From contig JAVMKO010000006.1 of assembly GCA_032164245.1 (NCBI GenBank), forward strand, positions 40,140,319 to 40,204,318: DNA of 64,000 nucleotides, given 5' to 3'. The translations under genes were made by a program, and so were the position numbers. Position 1 is the first letter of the stretch; the number at the start of each line of letters is the position of its first letter. This stretch comes from Sternotherus odoratus. Its lineage: Eukaryota; Chordata; Testudines; Kinosternidae. Positions 1 through 10,454 of the stretch are shown here, piece after piece. The notes beneath the pieces were generated by a model that did not search any database, was not told where the DNA came from, and saw only the letters and a program-made list of their open reading frames with translations.

Positions 1-137
1 TTTCCCTTCCTCCTCCTTGTAACAACCTCTTATATATTTGAAAACGGTTATTGTGTCCCCTCTCAGTCTTCTTTTCTCCAGACTTAAACAAATCCATTTT
101 AAAAAAAATCTTCCCGCCTATGTCATGTTTTCTAGAC
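1..137 (-). mobile_element. CR1 LINE 3' fragment, part 1
   Basis: Read on the minus strand this resembles the region of CR1 elements that includes 'GAAGACTGAGAGGGGACA', a segment near the 3' end of the CR1 reverse-transcriptase ORF. The same CR1 resumes at 945, so the two parts were one copy before an LTR inserted. No intact frame is left. The assignment is by recognised wording of the family, not by alignment. Confidence 0.7.
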
Positions 138-944
138 TGTAATGGGGGTCGGTAGGCCCACCGAGCCGCCGGGGCGGTGGGGAGCTACTTCCCCTTTGGG
201 ACAGCCTTGGTCACACCCCCTTGTTACTGGGGAATTAGGGTCGGGAGGTGTGTCGTCCCTAGTCAGCGGCGCGCCCCTCAGGCAGGGGGAGCGCCGGCCA
301 GGAGTCAGCGGCGCGCCCCTCAGGCAGGGGGAGCGCCGGCCAGGAGTCAGCGGCGCGCCCCTCAGGCAGGGGGAGCGCCGGCCAGGAGTCAGCGGCGCGC
401 CCCTCAGGCAGGGGGAGCGCCGGCCAGGAGTCTGGGGATGTACCTCACAGGCGAGGGGGCACCAGCAGGACTCCAGGTCGTCTGCTGCAGGGAGCTCCAG
501 ATCTCCTTCAGCGTCCGTCTCCGTCGGCCACGGGGTGCTGCTGGGCTCTGTCAGTTCTCCGGGATACTCTGCCCCCGGCAGCTCCGGTTCTTCCTCCGGG
601 GTTGTCTCTGGCAGGCATGGGTCCCCGCTGAACTTTGGCAGTCCCTCGGGGTACTCCGCAGCAGGCAGTTCAGGAAAACCCAGTCCTTCCTGCGGAGGAG
701 GGTTCCCGTGGTCCAGGGCCTCCCCTGGCTCAGTTGCAAGGTGGGGAGGGAGCAGGCCACAGCCTATGTCTGTCTCCCTCCCTCACACCGGCCTGACTGA
801 GCTAGGGGCCCCGCCCTTTATACTTCCTGTTCCACCCCTCCTCTTCCTGGGGGCGGGGCTAGCTTGGTCTGGGCCCGCCCACTCTGGCTGAGAGAGTGTT
901 TCTTTACCCTCCAGCTCGGAGGGTGGCCACAGTGCCTCCCTACA
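138..944 (-). mobile_element. Solo LTR with 5-bp target duplication
   Basis: The block starts TGTAATGGGGG and ends CCCTACA, the TG...CA ends of an LTR. It is flanked on both sides by TAGAC (133-137 and 945-949), a 5-bp target duplication. It interrupts a CR1 copy that reads through cleanly once the block is removed. Read on the minus strand there are GC boxes near 845-865 and a TATA-like TATAAAG at about 816-822, so the promoter faces left. No gag or pol sequence is attached, hence a solo LTR left by LTR-LTR recombination. The class (endogenous retrovirus or Gypsy) cannot be decided from the LTR alone. Confidence 0.75.
261..428. repeat. 42-bp minisatellite, four copies
   Basis: Four exact copies of a 42-bp GC-rich unit start at 261, 303, 345 and 387, each beginning AGTCAGCGGCGCGCC. 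They lie in the half of the solo LTR downstream of its TATA box. The lack of divergence between units points to recent expansion. Because 42 is a multiple of three, the array gives false open frames with a repeated 14-residue unit. Confidence 0.95.
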
Positions 945-1295
945 TAGACCTTTAATCATTCTTGTTGCTTCTTCTCAAGACTTGCTCCAATTTATCTGCA
1001 CCTTTCCAGAAATGTTGTGCCCAGAACAGGAACAGGACCCAATACTCCAGTTGAGGCCTAATCAGCGCATAGCAGAAAAATTACTTCTTGTGTCTTGCTT
1101 ACAATTCTCCTGCTAATACATCCCAGAATGATGTTTGGGTTTTTTTTTTTTTTTTTTTGCAGCAGTGTTACACTGTTCACTCATATTTAACTTGTGATCC
1201 ACTAGCCCCCCCCCCCCCCCGACCCTTTTCTGCAGTCCTCCTTCCTAGACAGTCATTTCCCATTTTTTATGTATGCCCTGCAGCTGATTGGGAAA
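945..1295 (-). mobile_element. CR1 LINE 3' fragment, part 2
   Basis: Continues the CR1 of 1-137 after the LTR. It holds the run 'TCCAGTTGAGGCCTAATCAG' and the wording of the CR1 coding region read on the opposite strand. A T-run (1139-1158) and a C-run (1207-1220) show later decay. The copy ends near 1295, where unrelated sequence begins. Confidence 0.7.
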
Positions 1296-1439
1296 GTCCA
1301 TGATATAGGAGCTGGTGCGGCAACTCATGGTGTCGGATGTCATCAGGTGGTCAAGGGACATCTACATAGAAGACATCACCGGACATTGGCAATACCAGGA
1401 GGGATGGGCTGGAGTGCCGATGAGAAGCCCAGTCAGGCG
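1296..1439. other. Unclassified segment between CR1 and a MITE
   Basis: Moderately GC-rich sequence between a CR1 end and a Harbinger-like MITE. It may belong to the MITE or to another repeat. I cannot assign it. Confidence 0.3.
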
Positions 1440-1685
1440 TGGGCTACACTGGGAGGAAAGGATGTCGACCTAAGATATGCAACTTACCTGGCCGTCCACA
1501 TGGCGGTGAGTCAACCACTGCTGCTCCCCCGTCGACTCCGCTTCCACCTCTTGCAGAGATGGAGTTTCGGAGTTGACGGGGAGCTTGCTTAGGGATCGAT
1601 TTATCGTGTCTACAGTAGACACGATAAATCGATCCCCGATAGATCAATTACTGCCTGCTGATCCAGCAGGTAGTGAAGAAGTACC
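1440..1685 (-). mobile_element. Harbinger-like MITE with ATG and splice donor (copy 1)
   Basis: On the minus strand this copy shares with 16217-16502 an end reading CTTCACTACCTGCTGGATC, an inner hairpin and a block ending ...ATG, 11 bases, GTAAGT. The inner hairpin is a long palindrome at about 1594-1636 centred on CTACAGTAG. The ATG is at 1501-1499 and the GTAAGT donor at 1487-1482. The copy lacks the second hairpin seen in copy 2. Target duplications are not clear, so class assignment is by resemblance to turtle Harbinger MITEs. Confidence 0.6.
1594..1636. repeat. Near-perfect palindrome in MITE
   Basis: The arms GATCGATTTATCGTGTCTA and TAGACACGATAAATCGATC face each other with only a few bases between them. 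This would form a cruciform or RNA hairpin. It is part of the MITE at 1440-1685. Confidence 0.9.
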
Positions 1686-3940
1686 CTCAGAAAAGTAACT
1701 GAAATACTTTCTTCATGGATTGCATTTTCTAAATGGAGAACCAATCCTAAATGCTTAATTACCAAGAGACAATCTTCACTCATTGGTGTATTTTGCTTTC
1801 TGCTACCAACTCTCTATATAACTTTTTTCATGAGAAATGTACCCGAATGCATGAATGCTAAATATCTAAACTATATTCTTAAATTCATTCACCTAAATTT
1901 GGTTTATTGCTGATTATGCACTACATTTATCTTATGACCTTAAAACCAAACTTGGTATTTGTGGATAATCTAAGCACTATATCCAGATGTACAGACACTC
2001 TTTCCCCAACCTATGTATTATGTTATTTTTAACATTAGCTTTAATAAAATTTTTAAATCTGAAAAAAATTAGCAAAGATATAGCAAAGAAACTCTCAAAA
2101 GATGGGGGTGTGAGAGAGAGCCTTGTGTTCAGATCAGTTCCTGTCTGCATTCTGTAACACTTGCCCATACCGGTATTGCCCTGGCCTCTTCTTTTGTCAT
2201 TCAGTTTCGCATGCATTCTATAACAATGTGCATTTCCTCCCCTTTTGGGGGCGAAGCCAGACTTTGAGGCACCTGCTCCCCTACTTGGTGTAAACTTTGC
2301 TTGTGCCAATCAGAAGCGAACACAAACAGGTTTTGGGCCCCGTCCCCTATGACACTTTTGTGATGTCATAGTTGGTATTTATGTTTCTGCCTGCCATGTG
2401 CAGACAGAGAGAGGAAAACGAATCCCGTGTATCCGTGTATCCCGTGTACCCCACGTAACTGAGCCTGGTCACCTCGAAGCCTCTCTCTCAGCTCACGTGT
2501 TTCAAATAGAGCTTCTACGTTTACCGGTCATGTTATGCGTTGGTTTGTATTTGTAAGTATCAGTTATTACTAAATGCTGCATCTTTGTTTGTAAATATTG
2601 TTAGCAGGTATTTTAGTCATTGTGTGTTTTAAGTTTCATTAACTCTATTAGTTAATCAAAAAACTGCTCCCTTACCCCTTGTAATTATCCCCAATAAAAC
2701 TTTAAATTGATTAATCTTAGTTGTGTGTGTGTGTGTGCATCTGCAGCTCGTGTCCTGACCCACACTCTCCTTGCATCCCTTACCTATATAGTTTATTGCC
2801 ACGTGCAGCCTGATAAATAACAGGCCTGCAATTTTTCCTCGCCCCTGCGAGTCCGTGGCAATCCACACCTTGAAGACTAGAGACATAATTCAGCATTAGC
2901 CTACACACCTGATGTATCCAGTACAAAGTGGGTGTAACATGCAATTTAGAATTGTAGCATCTTCACACTCACTTTGCTGCCCTGGTACCTTTCTCAGTCA
3001 TTTACACTAGGGCAAAGAGGTGGCTACGTAGGAGCCTGTTTGTTGTGCAAAGAGGGAAGTTTTTAAGTGGAAGGAAGATGAAGTATTGCATTATGAACAG
3101 AAACAACTGTTTGTGTTTGTCTTTTGAAGTGGTATTTGAACACATACACTCCTGACAGACATTATGTTGCAAAAGAATCTTATTTACAAGCTTTCTCTAA
3201 AAATAAAAATTATGTAGATTTGCAAAATGTTCACAAAAATTAGTGGAATTTAGTTGTAACTAAAGACTTCCTTAATCATTGAAGCTCTATTGCATACGGC
3301 ATTTCTTTATACCATGTTAGGTAGGGGGAAAAAAACCCCGTTTATTTTGACTGCTGTCATGGGATTGGAAGTAAAACACATGATACATCTCTTTAAATTG
3401 CTTCTTAAAGGTCAATCATCTACACCAAAACTGCACATTGAAGTTTTAGAGAGAAGGATGGGTGGTTCTATTTGAAAAAGAAGAAATGCAAGGTCTATAG
3501 TTTGGTCAGGTACTATCTGAAAGAATTGCAGCCTAAGGAAAATGAAAATACACACAATGTTTATCTTATTTTTTTCTGACTATTCTCCATGTCAATTATA
3601 TTACTTACTATGAAAAGATCAATGATTCTCCAAATACACCCTGTTAAAGAAAGCGGGCCAGAACTTCGAGAGGGCACACCCAAGAAGGCGGAAGCCTATG
3701 TAGCTTTCCCTTTGTCACACTTCTGAGGTAGCCTCAGGGCTGATCTAACTTACACCAGCTGGCTGTTTGCCCAGTGTCACTGGAAAGCACTGTGTTCCAA
3801 CCACAAGTTGTCTTGCACCTATACCACTCTTTGAACACAGAGTAAGCCAGCCAGTGGCCAGAAATAGAGCTAGCTGCCTTGGCTTCATGCTACTCAGATA
3901 TTAGCCTGTGCAAAGGAAATGATCTGATTCCCTATTAGGA
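1686..3940. other. Mostly unique DNA with a possible LTR-like stretch
   Basis: No gene is supported. From about 2150 to 2890 there is a CCAAT-like CCAATCAG (2308), a direct repeat of CGTGTATCC units near 2425-2450, a polyadenylation signal AATAAAAC at about 2693 and a short GT run at about 2720. This order resembles a decayed retroviral-type LTR, but I find no target duplication or terminal TG/CA pair. The rest shows nothing recognisable. Confidence 0.35.
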
Positions 3941-3952
3941 CTAGGGCACTGT

Positions 3953-4700
3953 GGTGGCGTGCTTGCTCCACACAAGCCTGGAAAGGGTTAATGAGGATGA
4001 GAGGGCCAATTAAGCAGATAGCCCACAGCTGAACGGAATGGCCTAAGTAACCCCCTGATTCATGAGCCCAGCTGAGAAGGAACAGGCAGAGCTAATATAA
4101 AGCCAGGAAGTTGGCAGTAATGGGGGAAGCTTGCAACTGCTCCCAGGGGATTAGTGAGGGAAAGCTGAGGGGAGAGTAGAAATCTTGGGGACCCAGGCCC
4201 TGAGGAATATTTATCCGGACGAGCGATGGAGCAGAAGTCTGAGAGAGGCAGAGTGGGAAATGGCAGCAAGATGGACATTGCAGATCTTGACCATGGATTA
4301 GAGAGTCCCTGAGAGGGCCTGGCTTCTACCTCTTGCCACTCGGGCAGTGGATTTGAAGCCTGCTGAGGATGGATTGTTCTGTGGGACTTTGATAGCCTGG
4401 GAGCAGGGAAAACACAAAGTGACCTGACTGGAGGGGCCAGCCATGAAGAGAAGTATCCTGAGTTGTAGAGAGAGGCTGCTGGGTGTGTGAATGTGTGACC
4501 AGAGGGAGCATTGGACCTGTAAGGAGCTAATTCCCAGAGCAGTCAGGAGGAGGCGCACTAGCCGTGAGTATACCCTGGAACAGGCCCCCTCTATCCCCTT
4601 TGCACTGCCAGAGCTGGCCAGTTGTTCCTACTTTATAGTGTAAAAGCTTAATGTAAGTTTATGCCTAGGGTGCCTTTGACCTGCACATAACTTCCATGGT
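3953..4700 (+). mobile_element. TATA-bearing LTR-like repeat
   Basis: The sequence opens with TGTGGTGGCGTGCTTGC. It carries CTAATATAAAGCCAGG (TATA box near 4095), followed by a GA-rich leader and a GTGAGTATACC near 4564 that looks like a splice donor. The pattern fits the LTR and leader of a retroelement common in turtle genomes. I could not find paired ends or a target duplication, so limits are approximate. Confidence 0.4.
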
Positions 4701-4799
4701 TTGTTTGCTTTGTGTGGTGAGTATTGTGTACTATGGGGCATCGTTGGCTTCATTCTGCTCTTTGCTCTGCTAATTCAAAGAGAGGCTTCCGGTAAACTC

Positions 4800-5660
4800 A
4801 GAGAAACAAACCTTCCTGGGTTGGATTTTAAGTGGATTAACTGTATCTGTATAATGTTGTTTAATTAGAAATCCTACTTTCCCTCTGAATGGAATGTGGG
4901 TATATATTACAAGACAAACAAAATGGCATTGACTGATTTTTCAAATATTTAATGAGTTCATTGTGCCCTTTGAGTAGAGCAAGTTGGTGCTACAGATTTA
5001 GGCTTATGTAACTGAATAAAGAAGCAGGTTAATAACAAGTAACACTTAAAAGTTCATATAGAACTGCTTTAATGCCTTATTTTGGATGGATGAGGGGAAA
5101 GGAATGGAGTTCAACTGTCAGGTGTTATGCCCTTGTCTCTAAGTTAAGAATTGCAGGAAATGGAGGAGGAAAAAGAGAGCAGTAGAATAGTGGGTCTCTG
5201 ATCTCACTTAAAGTAGTGCAAAACCTGTTCTTCATTGACACCAGTTGCTGTTACAGATTTACAGCAGTTTGAGGGAGCAAATTCAGGCACTCTATTTTCA
5301 AACTCATTTGTTACCTGAATCTGTGTTTGTGGGGTGAGGATGGACAAAAGAGGAGAAATATTTCTAGGACCTTTCTATGAAAAATTGTTTTTGTGGCATT
5401 GAAAGTGCATCGGAAATAGTATTGTTAATGAAGAGCAATAATTTGAGCTTTTCTTTATTGGTCTTGACGGCTATAAAAGCAGCAGAGCTTGCTTCTTGAG
5501 TGGATTCTTCCCCTCCACCCCCAGGTTTTCCAAGCTGTGTAGTACTGTATTTTTCCACCCTTATTATTTTTATTACTACTCTGAATCAAGGTAACTGCTG
5601 TAGATTCTGGCTTCTTAAACTTGACTCTTATTACTAGCTTATTCTCATTAAAATGTTATT
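4800..5660. other. No recognisable feature
   Basis: AT-rich, stop-rich in all frames, no repeat or gene recognised. Confidence 0.5.
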
Positions 5661-5661
5661 T

Positions 5662-5750
5662 AAATTGTGAACTGTTTGGGGTAGGGAGGGTCTCGTGTGT
5701 GTATACAGTGCTGCCACCATAGGATCCTGATCCATAACTGGATAATGGCT
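5662..5750 (+). mobile_element. L2/L3-like LINE 3' tail
   Basis: The wording 'GTTTGGGGTAGGGAGGGTCT', then 'ACAGTGCTGCCACC', then 'GATCCTGATCCATAACTGG' matches in order the 3' tail of an ancient amniote LINE (GGGGCAGGGACTGTC... then CAGCGCCTAGCAC... then TCCTGGTCCATGACTGG). Other copies are at 28060-28727 and 59795-59905. Confidence 0.5.
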
Positions 5751-5847
5751 TTGGTTTTTTGTTTTTTAATTCCCAAATTTTGGAGATTGAAAGATGATTT
5801 AAACTGAAATGTTTATTTTATTTTATCACATTTCTTAAACCTGAGTA

Positions 5848-6271
5848 CAGTAAACCCTCGATTTAACGGACCTCGATTTAACGGACTTCGGATGCAACGG
5901 ACAAAATTTCTGAGCAAGTCTGATGCATTCCTGATCCATTTCTGGCGGGCTGGCTGCCGGCTCCCGGCTGCCGCCCGGGTCACAGCAGCGGGCGGGCTGG
6001 CTGCTGGCTCCCGGCTGCCGCCCGGGTCACAGCAGCAGGAGGGTTGGCTGCCGGGTCCCGCCCGGGTCCTGCCTGCGGGTGGGCTGGCTGACGGTTCCCA
6101 GCTGCCGCCCAGGTCCCGGCAGCAGGCGGGCTGCGGAGCTGCCGCCCTGACCCTGTGGCGGGCGGCCTGCTGCTCCGACAGCTCGTTTTTGTTTTTTTAC
6201 TAAATAACGGACTTTTGGATATAACGGACACCCTCTCGCCCGAATTAGTCTGTTAAATGGAGGTTTTACTG
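5848..6271. mobile_element. Tigger/pogo-like MITE, short copy
   Basis: The ends are CAGTAAACCCTCGATTTAACG and its inverse ...GGTTTTACTG, flanked by TA on both sides (5846-5847 and 6272-6273). TA duplication and CAGT ends are the hallmarks of Tigger/pogo elements of the Tc1-mariner group. The core (about 5940-6180) is a GC-rich run of GGCTGGCTGCCGGCTCCC units. The same family, with a longer core, lies at 34083-34829. No transposase frame is present. Confidence 0.85.
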
Positions 6272-6273
6272 TA

Positions 6274-7260
6274 TATCCCAACAAGGGTCAGACTGCCATT
6301 AGTAAATCTGATGAGCTGGATTCTGTTTATGTTCTGTCTTTTAAATTGATTTTTAAATTTCCTAACTTGAAAGAAAACAACCAACATCTGCCGCTGGCCA
6401 TTGTTTCTCTTCAGAAGCAAGCAGTATCCAAACATTTTGCTATGATCCATATCTTATATATATATATATTTGAAAGGACACATTGAATTGTATGTATGTG
6501 TTCATCCAATTTCATGTGACTGAAAAAGCTTTCAAGATCTTGACATCTAGAACTTTAAGTGCCAGATTTTCAAAAGTATTCAGCACCTGCAATTGGGGGC
6601 AGATTTTCAGAAGCAACCTGAACACTGAGCTCTGTGAAAAATCTGCCTCCCAGGAGTCTAATCTACTTTTAGCATGTGTATAATTCTGATGACACAGAAT
6701 TACATAATTTAAGGACTTAAATGTGAATCAACTTTTTTCCCTTAAAAGTCTCTTTCAGTCTTCACCAAAAGAACAAATTAAAAAATAACTCTTGGTTGTT
6801 CTTGAGGCTCTATAGATCTGTCCTTCTAGCATGTTCAGCCATGGACATGACTTAAAAATACTGTCCATTGGTTCATGAATACATGTATTTTTGCAGTACT
6901 TAGTTTCATAATTCAGGTCTATCATTAAAAATAAAATATAAAACTGTTTGTTCTTTCATTTGTGCTCCAGAGCAGTGTTATAAAATGTGTATGATAGAGG
7001 AATGGTTCGCTCTTGGGACTGGAAGTAGGACTTTGAAAGCTTTTTACCTGTAAGACGAGTTCTTATCTGACCCAGGTCAGTAGTGTCTGCAACTCATTAA
7101 CACGTCAGCTGTTGAGTGTGAAATGAGTCTGGTCTCAACCCAGTTCCTAGAGGTCACATTGCAAAAAATACCATCTCTAGCTGGCACCCATTAGAAATCT
7201 CAGCAGAGACACTAAGGACTCACTCCTCCACATAATTGGTAAGGTTGGTGAGTGGGTAGA
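6274..7260. other. No recognisable feature
   Basis: AT-rich sequence with a short TA run near 6455. No gene or classifiable repeat seen. Confidence 0.45.
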
Positions 7261-7264
7261 TCAA

Positions 7265-7560
7265 AATGAATAACTTTTTTTTTTTCCGGTTAAGTGTTCA
7301 AAATGAAACACAGAATGTATTCTGGTCAAATGAAACGTTTTGAAAATGTCAATTCAAAGAGACATCTTGTTCAGGAAATATGGCTTTGAAATGGTTCGTT
7401 TAGAAAACGTTGAAATGAAACATCAATGTTTCCAAAAAAAATTCTGAATTTTTTTTGTCTGAAATTATTTGCTGAATTCTACTTGAATTCATGAACAATT
7501 TTGGTGCCTTGAAAAATGCATTTTTGGCAAATATTTCTTTCCAAAAAAGTTTCACCGTGC
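7265..7560. repeat. AAAACGTTT-rich hAT-like MITE remnant
   Basis: Dense variants of TGAAACGTTTTGAAAATG and TTTTTGGCAAAT alternate on both strands. This resembles the A/T-rich, internally repetitive hAT MITEs seen in turtles and birds. Ends are not clear. Confidence 0.35.
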
Positions 7561-8224
7561 TCTAGCATGAGAAACTCTTACTGCAACTGACCATACAGCA
7601 ACTGTAGTTCTGTGGATTTTGAGAGATCTTCACTTGACACGCAGGGATGCTGGGCATTCAGCAGCATGCCCTGGCTTGAAGTGGTTTCCATTATACAGGG
7701 TTTACAGTTTTTATTGTGGGGGGTACTGAAAGCCATTGAACAAAATTGTTCCAGCACCCCTTGATGGCTGCAAAATGACACCGTCACAAAAAAATTAGTG
7801 TGCCAGTTTTCAAAATACGCTTTCTGAAGGAACATGCTTCTGATATTTCAGATCCTTGGCTCATCTTGTGCAGGCCTTTTAAAATGTTCTGAAGTAGTAA
7901 AATTCAATACTACATCTTAGTCAAAATTTGTGCAAATTTAAAGGGGAGAATGTCAAGATCTATAGTGAATGAATTGTACTTGATACATAGTGTTCCATGA
8001 GATCACTTTACCTTTCTCTATTATCTCATCTGTTATTTATATAGAGATTTTCCTTCTTTACACATACTGTTTTTCTTGCTTTATTTTTATCTTTAATCTG
8101 CAGATTACAAGTACAATTGATCAATACATTTACTTTCTTTACACCATCATCTTCTCTAATCTGGCATGTTAGTATTTTAGGGGGAAATTTTCAGACCACC
8201 TCAAACCAGTTTCCATTTTTGAAA
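7561..8224. other. No recognisable feature
   Basis: AT-rich. No repeat, RNA gene or convincing coding exon recognised. Confidence 0.45.
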
Positions 8225-8236
8225 ACTCACATTTAC
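8225..8236 (+). repeat. 12-bp target duplication of fold-back SINE, left
   Basis: ACTCACATTTAC is repeated exactly at 10443-10454, bracketing the SINE composite and everything nested in it. Confidence 0.85.
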
Positions 8237-8634
8237 ACGAATCAGAGAGATAGCCATGTTAGTCTGGAATAGCAGAGGTAACAAACAGTCTAGTTAGTCT
8301 TTAAGGTGCCACAGGACTTTGTTACCTCTGCTATTCCAGACTAACATGGCTACCTCTCTGATTCTAAACAGTCCTGTGGCACCTTAAAGACTAACTAAAG
8401 TATTGAAGCATAAGCTTTCGTGGGCTAATACCCACTTCGTCGGATGCACGCAGTGGATGTGTTTGGGGGCAGGTATAAATAAGTAGGCAAGAACCAGGTG
8501 GGAGATAACAAGGTTAGTCATCTCCCACCTGGTTCTTGCCTACTTATTTATACTTGCCCCCAGACACATCCACTGCGTGCATCTGACGAAGTGGGTATTA
8601 GCCCACGAAAGCTTATGCTTCAATACTTTAGTTA
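8237..8634. mobile_element. Cry-type SINE fold-back composite, left part
   Basis: From left to right there are four blocks. First, a SINE head in plus orientation (8240-8276, AATCAGAGAGATAGCC). Second, a head in minus orientation (about 8286-8365). Third, a SINE body in plus orientation running to GCAGTGGATGTG (about 8370-8512). Fourth, the same body in minus orientation (about 8516-8634). The tRNA-like head contains the GTTAGTCTGG segment typical of turtle Cry SINEs. The minus body breaks at 8634 and resumes at 10411, because a Harbinger MITE inserted there. A 12-bp target duplication encloses the whole composite, so it entered as one unit. Confidence 0.8.
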
Positions 8635-9110
8635 GCATTAGGTTACACTTACAGGATTATAGCGCTTTTGGTTATAGCGGTACCCATATACCGCAATAGC
8701 GCTATAACATGGGATGACATGGCCACATTTGCGGCATTGCCGCGGCACAGGGAGTGGTGCATTATGGGCAGCTATCCCAGCATTCAGCTGGGTGCAACGT
8801 GCTTTCCAAAGGAGGGGGGTTAGGGGGAAGTGTTGTGTGTATGCGGAGGGAGAGAACTTCATGCTGTCAGTGATTTTTTTCTCTAGAGAAAAGTAGCAGG
8901 CTCTGAATTTCACACACACAGCTCCATTAGTAAGCATTTTCACTGCTTAATTGCTGAGTTAAGAGCAGAGTTCTGAAAAGGAACTTCCGCATTCCTTCTC
9001 TTTGCAAAACAACACAAAGGCGTCAATTGCTTTAAATGGCTCATCAATTGCCTTAGGTGGCTCGGAGGCGTGCCAGAGATCCCTTATAGCGTAATGACTG
9101 ATTACACTTG

Positions 9111-10226
9111 TGTCATGTTACTAAAATAATTTGGGATACTATAAATCATTGCTGCAACCAGGGTCCTATAGTGGCACCACATCTTATGTACAGGGGGTCA
9201 TAATGGGTGCCTACAACCAGGTTATGAATGGCTGATTATGAATATGCCAGTGATATGTGTGTATCAATTTTGTAGTTAGAGCTATAATATTGGCTCTGGA
9301 CTGTCTGTCTTTCCAAATATTGTGCTCTGCTGGGGGAGAAGATTCCTGAATACTGGGCATCAGCTTGGCTTGGGCTCCCTGATGGCCTATTAAGGGACTA
9401 TCATGGACTCTGGGAGCTTAAAATGCTCCAATCCAGACAAAAGGTCTACGAGAGAAAGTCTGTGCATAATGGCTGCTGCCTGAAAATATGAGTCATGCAT
9501 GGTCATGTGATCTGCCCATGTGGCTCCAGAACTCCATGGGGCTGGACTTTTCACAGGAGGAAGAGAAAAAACTATAAAGGAAGCTGCTACAGCCCCCCAT
9601 CTTGGTCTTCTACCTGCAGCCTGTCTTGCTGCCAGCTCTGAATGGACTTTGCTACACAGGTGAACTCTGGACTAAGGTGCTGACCCATCCCTAAATGGGA
9701 TGCTTTCTAAAGACTTTGATTTAAACCTGCAGTTATTCTACCTTTGCTGCAAGCCTGAACCAAGAGATGTGCCATTACTGCATGTAATTGATTTCTTTTA
9801 ACCATTCCTAACCGTCACCTATACCTTTATTATGCAAGGAAAAACCTTTAGATTTTAGATTCTAAAGGATTGGCAACAGCGTGATTTGTGGGAAGATCTA
9901 ATTTGTATATTGACCTGGGTCTGGGGCCTGATTCTTTGGAATTGGGGAGAACCGTTTTCTTTATTTGGGGTATTGGTTTACATAACCATTGATCCCCAGG
10001 ACAGGTGGCTGCTGGTGGTGATACTGGGAAGCTGGAGTGTCTAAGGGAATTGCTTGTGTGACTTGTGGTTAGCCAGTGGGGCGAAACCAAAGTCTTTTCT
10101 GTTTGGCTGGTTTGGTTTGCCTTAGTGTGGAAAAACCCCAGCTTTGGGCTGTAGTTGCCCCTTTGGAAGCAATCTGTCCTGATCTGACACTCACAGTTGG
10201 ATCCCACCAGGAACAGCACCGTCACA
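9111..10226 (+). mobile_element. Solo endogenous LTR with 5-bp target duplication
   Basis: The element begins TGTCATG and ends CCGTCACA, flanked by ACTTG on both sides (9106-9110 and 10227-10231). The empty site is seen in the sister MITE at 56141, where TTACACTTGCCATAAC is unbroken. A TATA box ACTATAAAGG lies at 9571-9580, about 460 bp into the LTR, so it reads rightward. No internal viral genes are present. A 5-bp duplication fits ERV-L/ERV3-type or Gypsy elements, and the LTR alone does not decide. Confidence 0.8.
9571..9580 (+). promoter_or_regulatory. TATA box of solo LTR
   Basis: ACTATAAAGG lies in the LTR, followed about 30 bp downstream by a CT-rich likely start region. It is inferred from position and match only. 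Confidence 0.5.
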
Positions 10227-10410
10227 ACTTGCCATAACACGCTACAGGGAATACGCAAAAGCTTTTATGCCTCTCGAAAAGGTGGTTTACAAGTAGCGCA
10301 ATAAGCTCAGACTTTTAGCGCAATATGTGCCTTGCCAATGTGTTCAGGGACAGAGTTATAGCGCTCCTGGAGGCTATATAACGCTATAAAGTGCCAGTGT
10401 AACCAAGCCC

Positions 10411-10442
10411 TTAGTCTTTAAGGTGCCACAGGACTCTTTGTT
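10411..10442 (-). mobile_element. Cry-type SINE fold-back composite, right end
   Basis: TTAGTCTTTAAGGTGCCACA continues the minus-strand SINE body broken off at 8634. It is followed directly by the second copy of the 12-bp duplication at 10443-10454. Confidence 0.8.
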
Positions 10443-10454
10443 ACTCACATTTAC

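Larger units (their letters stand above)
8635..10410. mobile_element. PIF-Harbinger-like MITE, copy A (host of solo LTR)
   Basis: Flanked by TTA (8632-8634 and 10411-10413), the usual Harbinger target. The inverted ends share GGTTACACT (left GCATTAGGTTACACT, right AGTGTAACCAAGCCC). Removing it restores the SINE reading TTTAGTTAGTCTTTAAGG. It aligns along its length with copies at 50460-51112 and 56141-56803. The extra 1.1 kb here is the solo LTR at 9111-10226. The inner sequence TGGGCAGCTATCCCAGC is also echoed in the Harbinger remnant at 11567, which suggests the MITE derives from such an element. Confidence 0.8.

Noticed and set aside
142..891. 249-codon frame with a repeated 14-residue unit
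   Set aside because: The repeat unit is the 42-bp minisatellite in a solo LTR. The overlapping frame also stays open, and no domain is present.
9848..10258. 136-codon minus-strand frame
   Set aside because: It lies inside the solo LTR and crosses its right end into the MITE. No viral protein motif.
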